From positions 1 to 9,995 of the forward strand of contig NZ_DJDT01000258.1 of assembly GCF_002432345.1 (NCBI RefSeq): a stretch of 9,995 nucleotides of DNA, given 5' to 3'. Position numbers and translations under genes: made by a program. Numbering within the stretch: position 1 is the first letter of the stretch; each line of letters opens with the position of its first letter. Under the pieces are notes generated by a model that was not told the DNA's origin, made no database searches, and saw only the letters and a program-made list of their open reading frames with translations. This document shows positions 1 to 5,668 of the stretch, piece after piece. Source of the stretch: Pedobacter sp. UBA5917 (lineage in GTDB: Bacteria > Bacteroidota > Bacteroidia > Sphingobacteriales > Sphingobacteriaceae).

Positions 1-1260
1 GCTAGAGGCGGGGCAGCCGCTTCAGAATGGATCCGCTCGTGGGGCGGACCAACTGCTCCAAAAGATTGGACAAACACTTACGATAACCTGTATAAGCAGT
101 TTAATCCGAAAAACTTCGATGCTAAACGTTGGGCCAAACAGGCAAAAGATATGGGCGCGAAGTATGTTATTTTTACCACTAAACATCACGATGGTTTTGC
201 GCTCTGGCCCACAAAATACTCAGGTTATAATGTTTCGGCATCGCCTTATAAAAAAGATATCGTAAAACAGATCGTTGATGCCTACACTGCCGAAGGGATT
301 GACGTATACCTTTATTTTTCCATTTTGGAGTGGAATAATCCAAATTATATGGGCAAAGCCCCAAAAACGGATGAAGAGAAAGCAAAGTTTGATGAATTTC
401 TGCAATACATCCGCAACCAACTTTTAGAGCTACTCGATAATTACCCTAAAATTAAAGGTTTCTGGTTCGATGGTACCTGGGATGCCTCTTGGAAAAGCGC
501 TTACGAATTTACCTACAACCTGGAGAAAGAACTCCGCGAAAAACATCCCGGTTTAATTATTGGATCGCGTTTCCGTAATGATGAGCATGGCTCGCGCCAT
601 TTTGATTCCAACGGAAATATCCTTGGCGATTATGAGCAGGGTTGGGAGCGAAAACTACCTGCCGAATTCGAATGGTTAAATGGTAACGATTGGGATGCGG
701 TAATGACCATTCCACCAAATGGTTGGGGTTATATGAAAGATTGGTCGGGCATTTACACCAAAACCACTGATGATTTATTGGATATGTTAATGCATTCAGT
801 ATCAATGAACGGCAATTTTGTATTGAATTTTGGTCCGGACGGTAATGGGAATATGCATCCTGAAGAAGATAAGCTGGCAAAAGAGATTGGCGAATGGGTA
901 AAACAGAATGCCGAAGCGGTGTATGGCGTGCGCCATGCTGCATTAACACCTTCAAAATTAGGTTATTTTACGCAAAAGGATGATAACCTGTATTTAACCG
1001 TATTCAACAGGCCTGTAAATGGCATTGTACGCATTGCAGTTCCAAAAAATGCCACACAGGTTCCTGGAAACGCTTCTTTATTACTCAATAAGAGAGATTT
1101 ATCCTTAAAACAGTCTGATATTGGGCTTGATCTTGATAAAAATACTTATTACGATGTAACGCTGCCTAAAGATTTTCAACCGGACAGGGCATTTGTGATC
1201 AAAATGAAACTGGTTGCACCTAAAGCAAAATCAGCGAAACTGATGGATGCAAAGATGTAA
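1..1260 (+). CDS. Alpha-L-fucosidase, GH29 (5' end outside the window)
   Basis: The frame is open from base 1 to the TAA at 1258-1260, giving 419 visible residues; the start and any signal peptide lie upstream. Family GH29 enzymes remove terminal alpha-L-fucose by a retaining mechanism on a TIM-like barrel. Visible signatures, numbered from base 1: the early barrel motif KHHDGF (61-66), then GFWFDG, whose Asp157 (bases 469-471) matches the family nucleophile, then a TIPPNGWGY block (236-244) and a VSMNGNFVLNFGPDG strand near the end of the barrel. About 100 C-terminal residues look like the usual beta-sandwich domain. The acid/base residue varies in GH29 and I cannot assign it. Asp232 sits in a W-D-x-x-M-T context where I recall Glu being common. 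Roughly 60-80 N-terminal residues are probably missing. It is codirectional with the GH2 enzyme downstream, with only a hairpin array and no clear promoter between them, so cotranscription is likely. Family call is confident; linkage specificity is unknown. Confidence 0.93.
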   Translation, partial: ARGGAAASEWIRSWGGPTAPKDWTNTYDNLYKQFNPKNFDAKRWAKQAKDMGAKYVIFTTKHHDGFALWPTKYSGYNVSASPYKKDIVKQIVDAYTAEGIDVYLYFSILEWNNPNYMGKAPKTDEEKAKFDEFLQYIRNQLLELLDNYPKIKGFWFDGTWDASWKSAYEFTYNLEKELREKHPGLIIGSRFRNDEHGSRHFDSNGNILGDYEQGWERKLPAEFEWLNGNDWDAVMTIPPNGWGYMKDWSGIYTKTTDDLLDMLMHSVSMNGNFVLNFGPDGNGNMHPEEDKLAKEIGEWVKQNAEAVYGVRHAALTPSKLGYFTQKDDNLYLTVFNRPVNGIVRIAVPKNATQVPGNASLLLNKRDLSLKQSDIGLDLDKNTYYDVTLPKDFQPDRAFVIKMKLVAPKAKSAKLMDAKM

Positions 1261-1265
1261 GATAG

Positions 1266-1373
1266 TCCTCGTTTGCAACGAGGATTAGCGAGGTCTGCAT
1301 TTGTAATGCAGGGTGAGCATTAGTTTAGCGGCGATAAAATCGCCATTCTCTTGCATCCTCGTTACAACGAGGA
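1266..1373. repeat. Array of four perfect short hairpins (REP/BIME-like)
   Basis: Four perfect inverted repeats follow one another: 1266-1284 (8-bp arms TCCTCGTT/AACGAGGA, 3-nt loop), 1295-1311 (CTGCATT/AATGCAG, 3-nt loop), 1330-1344 (GGCGAT/ATCGCC, 3-nt loop) and 1356-1373 (again TCCTCGTT/AACGAGGA, 2-nt loop, or 7 bp with a 4-nt loop). The first and last have identical arms, so the array is bracketed by a repeated hairpin. None is followed by a T-run, so these are not ordinary intrinsic terminators. The design resembles REP/BIME elements mobilised by RAYT transposases, but no transposase is present here. In RNA it could protect or attenuate transcript between the fucosidase and the GH2 gene. 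Confidence 0.75.
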
Positions 1374-1438
1374 CGATGGATTATAAAAAACAATTAAAAC
1401 AAGCAGAGGTAAAACAAACCTCAATTTTATATAGCAGA

Positions 1439-3502
1439 ATGAAGATAGATAGCTCCAGATTTAGAAAATCACTTTTAATTGCCCTGTTTGCCTTTACGGT
1501 TGGCCTTGCATCGGCCCAACAACAGGCCAGGATCACTTTGCCTTTTAATGCCGATTGGTCGTTCAAAAAAACAAAAGATAGTGCAACCACAAAATGGGAA
1601 AAAGTTACCCTTCCGCACACCTGGAATGCGGTTGATATGCAAACGACCAAAAACTTTTATGAAGGCGAAGGCATTTACAAAAAGGATTTTGTGTTTGGTA
1701 ACGATTATAAAGATAAACGCCTATTCCTGAAATTTGAAGGTGTAGGTCAAACCGCCGAGGTTTATGTAAACAATAAACTGGTGGGCAAACACAAAGGAGC
1801 GTACAGCGCTTTCTGTGTCGATATTAGTTATGCAGTGGTTATTGGTAAAAGCAATACCGTTATAGTTAAGGCCAATAATACAGCAAAAAGGGATATTATT
1901 CCTGTAAACCATTTCCTTTTTGGGATTTATGGAGGTATTTATCGCCCGGTTGAACTCATTGCCACAAATAAATTCAATATCACCACTACCGATTATGCCT
2001 CGCCGGGAATTTATATTTCTCAGAAAAATGTTTCCGAAAAATCGGCCGACATTGCAGTAGAAGTGAAAGTTGAAAACAAATTGGCTGCCGCAACCGATGT
2101 ATCGATCAAAACCACCATTTACGATAAGGCTGGCAAAGATGTGGCGCAGCAAACCGAAAATTATAATGTTAATACCCAGGGCAGGCAAGCTTATGTTCAG
2201 CAGCTGGTAGTTCAAAATCCAACACTTTGGGATGGTTTCAATAATCCATATCTCTACAAAGTAACAACGCAGATCATTAAAGATAACCAGGTAATTGATG
2301 AAGTTTCGCAGCCATTGGGTATCCGTAAGTTCGAACTGGTAGCCGGAAAGGGCATGATGCTTAACGGCAAACGTTATAATATGTATGGTGTTTCCAGACA
2401 TCAGGATAGGTGGCAATATGGTAGTGCATTAAGCAATGCGCAGCATAAAGAAGATCTCGATCTGATTAAAGAAATGGGCGCAACCACTATCCGTTTGGCC
2501 CACTATCAGCAATCCGAATACCTTTATTCAGCCTGCGACAGCATGGGGTTTATTATTTCAGCAGAAATCCCTTTTGTAAATACCTATACCGGCGAAGAGG
2601 GCGAAAACGCAAAACAGCAATTGATAGAACTGATCAAGCAGAATTACAACCACCCATCCATTTATTTATGGGGATTACATAACGAAGTGTATGGCAAAAC
2701 ACCTGCTGATTTCCCTGCGGTACTTAGCCGCGACTTAAACGATCTAGCCAAACAATTAGATCCCGATCGTTACACCATTACTGTAAGTGGTTACGGCGAA
2801 ATGGACCGCCCAACTAACCTTAGCGCTGATGTACAGGGCATGAACCGTTATTATGGCTGGTATGAGGGTAAAATTGGGGCTTTGGATAAATGGGCAACAG
2901 ACCTCGAAACGAAATATCCTAACAATAAGGTGGTGTTATCCGAATATGGTGCCGATGGCAATATTTTACATCAGCAGGAGCAGGCCGATTTAAAAGATAC
3001 CTACAATTATACTTTGCCCGATTATCCGGAAACTTACGAAACGAAAACCCACGAAATACAGTGGCCTATTATTGCCAAACATCCTTATATACTGGCTTCT
3101 TATGTATGGAATATGTTCGATTTTGCTACGCCAATGTGGAACCGTGGCAGCATGCCTGCACGTAACATGAAAGGTTTGGTAACCTTCGACCGTAAAATCA
3201 GGAAAGATGCCTTTTATTGGTACAAGGCAAACTGGAGTAAAGAACCTGTACTGTATTTAACTGAAAGAAGAGCGAAAGTGCGCAAGCATCAAGATACACA
3301 GGTAACGGTTTATTCCAACATCGGCGCTCCAAAACTTTTGTTAAATGGAAAGAAAGTAAGTGCCGAACCTAAACTGGTTGATGGTAACGTGCTATATAAA
3401 TTCGAAAATATTAGCCTGAAAAAAGGAAAAAATACAATTGAAACCATTGTGGTAAAAGATGGCAAAACCATTAAAGATAACATCAGTTGGGATTTCAATT
3501 AA
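1439..3502 (+). CDS. Secreted GH2 glycoside hydrolase, probable beta-galactosidase
   Basis: A protein of 687 residues from the ATG at 1439. This start gives a clean signal peptide (basic RFRK, hydrophobic residues 11-23, ASA|QQ after residue 26). The upstream ATG at 1376 and the frame opening at 1313 only add residues encoded by linker and hairpin repeat. The order is GH2 sugar-binding jelly roll (about 30-190), immunoglobulin-like domain (about 195-310, with the NPTLWDGFNNPYLY block), TIM barrel (about 315-600) and a C-terminal beta domain. Catalytic signatures are RHQD (320-323), NHPSIYLWGLHNE with acid/base Glu416, MNRYYGWY (468-475), nucleophile Glu502 in LSEYG, and WNMFDF (557-562), which is typical of short bacterial beta-galactosidases. 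All key residues are present. GH2 also includes beta-glucuronidases and mannosidases, so galactose specificity is inferred. Likely periplasmic, acting with the upstream fucosidase on fucosylated galactosides. Confidence 0.9.
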   Translation: MKIDSSRFRKSLLIALFAFTVGLASAQQQARITLPFNADWSFKKTKDSATTKWEKVTLPHTWNAVDMQTTKNFYEGEGIYKKDFVFGNDYKDKRLFLKFEGVGQTAEVYVNNKLVGKHKGAYSAFCVDISYAVVIGKSNTVIVKANNTAKRDIIPVNHFLFGIYGGIYRPVELIATNKFNITTTDYASPGIYISQKNVSEKSADIAVEVKVENKLAAATDVSIKTTIYDKAGKDVAQQTENYNVNTQGRQAYVQQLVVQNPTLWDGFNNPYLYKVTTQIIKDNQVIDEVSQPLGIRKFELVAGKGMMLNGKRYNMYGVSRHQDRWQYGSALSNAQHKEDLDLIKEMGATTIRLAHYQQSEYLYSACDSMGFIISAEIPFVNTYTGEEGENAKQQLIELIKQNYNHPSIYLWGLHNEVYGKTPADFPAVLSRDLNDLAKQLDPDRYTITVSGYGEMDRPTNLSADVQGMNRYYGWYEGKIGALDKWATDLETKYPNNKVVLSEYGADGNILHQQEQADLKDTYNYTLPDYPETYETKTHEIQWPIIAKHPYILASYVWNMFDFATPMWNRGSMPARNMKGLVTFDRKIRKDAFYWYKANWSKEPVLYLTERRAKVRKHQDTQVTVYSNIGAPKLLLNGKKVSAEPKLVDGNVLYKFENISLKKGKNTIETIVVKDGKTIKDNISWDFN

Positions 3503-3621
3503 AGATTTAAATGTAAATGCTATTTGATTTTGGTTTTTAGGATGTCCAAAATTTAGCTTAAGCTGCTATTGATCAGTTCGGTTAGCTGATCTGCAGCATT
3601 ACATTTATTTGGTTAGTTAAT

Positions 3622-3660
3622 GATTGCGTAGCGATGGATGTTGTTGCGCAATCTTAATTT
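3622..3660 (+). terminator. Possible terminator after the GH2 gene
   Basis: GATTGCG (3622-3628) pairs perfectly with CGCAATC (3647-3653) across an 18-nt loop, followed by TTAATTTT. The loop is long and the T tract is interrupted, so this is a weak candidate. It is the only stem near the end of the glycosidase genes that is followed by T-rich sequence. Confidence 0.3.
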
Positions 3661-3685
3661 TAAAAAAGTGGTGTCAAAATGCGAT

Positions 3686-3893
3686 CGTCATCCTGAATTT
3701 ATTTCAGGATCTATCGTGCTATAAAGCCCCAATTCCGTGATTCGTGTCTTAGCCTTCATGGTTCGTGTCTCCCACTTGAGTTAACTTCTCTTATAATTAC
3801 ATTGACGATGAAATCGTCAGGCTATTTATACGCTCGTTAGAAACGAGCGTAAGCGGGTTTCTGTAAAGACCCTGAAATAAATTCGGGGTGACG
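3686..3893. repeat. 208-bp segment bounded by 26-bp inverted repeats (MITE-like)
   Basis: The left end (3686-3711) and the reverse complement of the right end (3868-3893) agree at 23 of 26 positions; both carry a CGTCA(C/T)CC(C/T)GAATTTATTTC core. Each end can also fold alone: ATCCTGAA/TTCAGGAT (3690-3697 with 3703-3710) on the left and a CCTGAA/TTCGGG stem on the right. The interior is noncoding and holds a 13-bp direct repeat (3738-3750 and 3759-3771, 2 mismatches) and two more perfect hairpins. I see no target-site duplication. I recall GTCATCCTGAATTTATTTCAGGATC-like repeats as common between genes in Pedobacter-type genomes, so two inverted copies could also have landed near each other independently. 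Confidence 0.6.
3803..3850. repeat. Hairpin pair of the same style as the 1266-1373 array
   Basis: TGACGAT/ATCGTCA (3803-3809 with 3813-3819, GAA loop) is followed by ACGCTCGTT/AACGAGCGT (3830-3838 with 3842-3850, AGA loop). Both are perfect. The arms echo GGCGAT/ATCGCC and TCCTCGTT/AACGAGGA from the first array, in the same order, which suggests one diverging repeat family rather than chance hairpins. Confidence 0.65.
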
Positions 3894-3909
3894 TATTGAA
3901 AAATATGCA

Positions 3910-3975
3910 ACCAAACATCCGACTTTCGGACATCTTACCTCCAACTATTTTCCATCACCCATTTTACATTTTCCA
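3910..3975. repeat. Direct repeat, copy 1
   Basis: This copy pairs with 4089-4147. Shared blocks, in order, are ACTTTCGGACATC, ACCTCC, ACTAT, TTCCATC and TTACATTTTCC. Copy 1 carries about 6 extra bases (CCCATT region, near 3957-3963). No coding frame is conserved between the copies. Confidence 0.75.
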
Positions 3976-4004
3976 TGATAATTTAAGTCTCACATGCATT
4001 AGTT

Positions 4005-4066
4005 CTCTGTGTTTTCCGTGCCTCCGTGGCAATTTTTTTACCGCAAAGGGCGCGAAGTACGCAAAG
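4005..4066. repeat. CTCTGTG...CCGTGG / ACCGCAAAG...GCAAAG intergenic repeat
   Basis: Two low-complexity halves flank a run of seven T's. The first (4005-4030) is built from CTCTGTG, CCGTG and CCTCCGTGGC; the second (4040-4066) has ACCGCAAAGGGCGCG and TACGCAAAGC. From memory, such CTCTGTG/CGCAAAG repeats are scattered between genes of many Bacteroidota. It lies between the two copies of the direct repeat, so the whole of 3910-4147 looks like a composite repeat cluster. Confidence 0.5.
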
Positions 4067-4088
4067 CCGTGGAGCTACCTCATTTGTA

Positions 4089-4147
4089 ACCAAACTTCGG
4101 ACTTTCGGACATCCGACCTCCGACTATATTCCATCTTACATTTTCCG
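4089..4147. repeat. Direct repeat, copy 2
   Basis: Second copy of the repeat at 3910-3975, in the same orientation and about 180 bp away. It ends only 13 bp before the Pho-box-like repeat of the phosphatase gene, so the insertion or duplication stopped just short of the promoter. Confidence 0.75.
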
Positions 4148-4160
4148 TCAAACATAATTC

Positions 4161-4179
4161 CTTAACTTAATCTTAATAT
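4161..4179 (+). promoter_or_regulatory. Pho-box-like tandem repeat upstream of the phosphatase
   Basis: CTTAACTT-AAT-CTTAATAT consists of two 8-bp half-sites with 3 bp between them (period 11 bp). Period and spacing are those of OmpR/PhoB-family sites, and the half-site resembles the PyTTAAPyPy(T/A) unit known for cyanobacterial Pho boxes. It ends 8 bp before the -7 element, where an activator replacing -33 recognition would sit. A closely similar site precedes the receptor gene. TTAA is common in AT-rich DNA, so this remains a prediction. Confidence 0.5.
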
Positions 4180-4187
4180 TGGAAAGC

Positions 4188-4195
4188 TAAATTTG
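4188..4195 (+). promoter_or_regulatory. Bacteroidota -7 promoter element
   Basis: TAAATTTG matches the Bacteroidota -7 consensus TAnnTTTG at every fixed position. No TTTG -33 element is visible about 19 bp upstream; the tandem TTAA repeat occupies that place, as expected at an activator-dependent promoter. Transcription would begin close to the ATG at 4205, leaving a very short leader. Confidence 0.5.
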
Positions 4196-4204
4196 CGCTC
4201 AATT

Positions 4205-5548
4205 ATGATGAGAAAAAAACTATTTTACCTGCTTTTACTGCTTCCATATTTTGCTTTTGCGCAAACGCCATCAACCGCATTGCTGGGAACAAAAACACTA
4301 TATCTGCCCAAACAAACCAAACTTACACCTGTACCAAATGGCTATAAAGCGGTTTATATCAATTTTGTGGGCAGGCATGGTGCAAGGCATTTAACAAAAG
4401 ATATTAAACTATCTTATGCCTATGCAACCATATCAAAAGCTGATAGTTTAAACGAACTCACACAATCCGGTAAAGATTTAAAACAGATCATCATCAACCT
4501 GGGTAAAGAAGAAGAAAATCATGTGGCTTCCATTTCCCAAAGTGGTGCAAATGAACTAAAGGGAATTGCCGAAAGAATGTTTGCCAACCAGAAAAATGTT
4601 TTTACCATTGACAATCAGGTGCTGGTTGCGACCACCAAAAAAGGAAGGACGAAAGAAAGTGCTGAAGCTTTTTTGGAAGGTTTGAAAATCAAATCTGCTC
4701 CTTTAACGCAGCGCGTTACCTTTAATTATGCCGATGATGACCACCTCCGTTTCTACGATTTTTCTAAAACCTACGATGAATTTAAAGAAAACGGTAACTG
4801 GATAGCTGCTTATCAAAAACTGGCCAGGGCCAAAAAACTGGATGATATTGCCAACCGTTTTGCTGTAAAATTCTTTAAAACTGCTTATCTGGCAAAGTTG
4901 AACCAGACCGATAAAATTAACTTTGTAGAAGATGTTTATGGATTTTATACCATTCTTAACGCCGTAACTGCCGAAATTAAAGCCGTTGGTTTAACCATAA
5001 AAGACCTTAATTTCAAAGCCTATTTTACTGCTGCCGATCTGGATGCATTAAATGCTTTAGGTAATGCCGAAGACTTTTTGAAGAAAGCCCCTGGCTTAAA
5101 CAACAACGGCATACAGGTGCGGGTGGCAGCACCTTTGCTGGCCGATTTTATCAATACCACCGATATTTACCTGAAAATGAAACCGGTTGTTGCTGATCTG
5201 CGTTTTGCCCATGCCGAAACCATTGCGCCTTTTGCGGCTATAATGGGTATTCATGGAGCAGCGGAGGCCACCAATAACATTTTAACCTTCGAGCAGGTTT
5301 GGAAAGCTGAAAATGTAATCCCTTTTAGTGCCAACATCCAGTGGATTTTTTATTATAACCCATCGAACAGAAATTATCTGGTAAAATTTTTATTGAACGA
5401 AAAAGAAGTGGCCATTAACGGCTTAAGCACTAAAACCTTTCCGTATTACAGCTATTCAACAGTTAGGGAGCATTACATCAAAAAGCTGAAATCCTTGAAT
5501 TTAGGCCTGCAGGATAATCCGCACGAGTATTTACTCAAGTTAAAGTAA
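4205..5548 (+). CDS. Periplasmic clade-2 histidine phosphatase, MINPP/phytase-like
   Basis: A protein of 447 residues from the first ATG of a tandem pair (4205, 4208). An in-frame TTG at 4193 lies inside the -7 element and is unlikely to be the start. The signal peptide is clear: RKK, a leucine-rich core, and cleavage at AFA|QT. The phosphatase motif is FVGRHGAR, with Arg57, the phospho-accepting His58 and Arg61. The distal motif is His336-Ala337-Glu338 (AHAET). HAE instead of HD is the hallmark of multiple inositol polyphosphate phosphatases, including those of gut Bacteroides, and separates this protein from AppA-type phytases. The length fits the family and the catalytic set is complete. 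Predicted role: stepwise hydrolysis of inositol phosphates or related phosphomonoesters in the periplasm. The 120-bp gap to the receptor gene carries a second Pho-box-like site, so the two genes may be coregulated. Superfamily is certain; phytate as substrate is likely but inferred. Confidence 0.88.
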   Translation: MMRKKLFYLLLLLPYFAFAQTPSTALLGTKTLYLPKQTKLTPVPNGYKAVYINFVGRHGARHLTKDIKLSYAYATISKADSLNELTQSGKDLKQIIINLGKEEENHVASISQSGANELKGIAERMFANQKNVFTIDNQVLVATTKKGRTKESAEAFLEGLKIKSAPLTQRVTFNYADDDHLRFYDFSKTYDEFKENGNWIAAYQKLARAKKLDDIANRFAVKFFKTAYLAKLNQTDKINFVEDVYGFYTILNAVTAEIKAVGLTIKDLNFKAYFTAADLDALNALGNAEDFLKKAPGLNNNGIQVRVAAPLLADFINTTDIYLKMKPVVADLRFAHAETIAPFAAIMGIHGAAEATNNILTFEQVWKAENVIPFSANIQWIFYYNPSNRNYLVKFLLNEKEVAINGLSTKTFPYYSYSTVREHYIKKLKSLNLGLQDNPHEYLLKLK

Positions 5549-5591
5549 TCGTCATCAGGATGCAGATTCCTTAATAAAATCACTATAAATA

Positions 5592-5610
5592 ATTAACATA
5601 AACTTAATCT
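5592..5610 (+). promoter_or_regulatory. Pho-box-like tandem repeat upstream of the receptor
   Basis: ATTAACAT-AAA-CTTAATCT has the same 8-3-8 layout as the site at 4161-4179 and matches it at 15 of 19 positions; its second half fits PyTTAAPyPyT exactly. It ends 58 bp before the receptor ATG. The candidate -7 element downstream (TAGTGTTA, 5621-5628) is weak, so the promoter itself is uncertain. Confidence 0.5.
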
Positions 5611-5668
5611 GTTTAGGTGTTAGTGTTAAAGTTCGAAGAGTTCCTTTGCGGGTAAATAAAACCCCTGT

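Larger units (their letters stand above)
3503..4204. other. 702-bp gene-free, repeat-rich intergenic region
   Basis: I find no credible gene here. An open frame at 3896-4165 is translated repeat DNA. From left to right the stretch holds an AT-rich leader with a 10-bp palindrome (3555-3564), a stem-loop GATCAG/CTGATC (3571-3576 with 3586-3591) framed by GCTGC/GCAGC, a possible terminator (3622-3660), a 208-bp segment bounded by inverted repeats (3686-3893), two copies of a direct repeat of about 60 bp (3910-3975, 4089-4147) around a CTCTGTG/GCAAAG repeat (4005-4066), and the phosphatase promoter. It separates the glycosidase pair from the phosphatase/receptor unit, so the two blocks are probably transcribed separately. 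Confidence 0.8.

Noticed and set aside
1266..1373. CRISPR array
   Set aside because: Repeats are only hairpin arms of 6-8 bp with differing sequence, no regular spacers and no cas genes.
1721..2416. Reverse-strand open frame of 231 codons inside the GH2 gene
   Set aside because: Antisense to a complete, motif-rich gene; the translation is rich in Ile, Asn and Phe with no domain, as expected from a shadow frame.
3896..4165. Open frame of 89 codons on the + strand between the GH2 and phosphatase genes
   Set aside because: It lies almost entirely in repeats, has no recognisable domain, and overlaps the putative phosphatase operator.
5549..5572. CGTCATCAGGATG after the phosphatase as another copy of the GTCATCCTGAA repeat
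   Set aside because: Only a short stretch is similar and the CCTGAATTTATTTCAGG core is absent.
5650..5664. Small stem GGGT/ACCC before the receptor start as a riboswitch or attenuator
   Set aside because: Only 4 bp with a 7-nt AT-rich loop; no larger conserved fold or T-run is visible.
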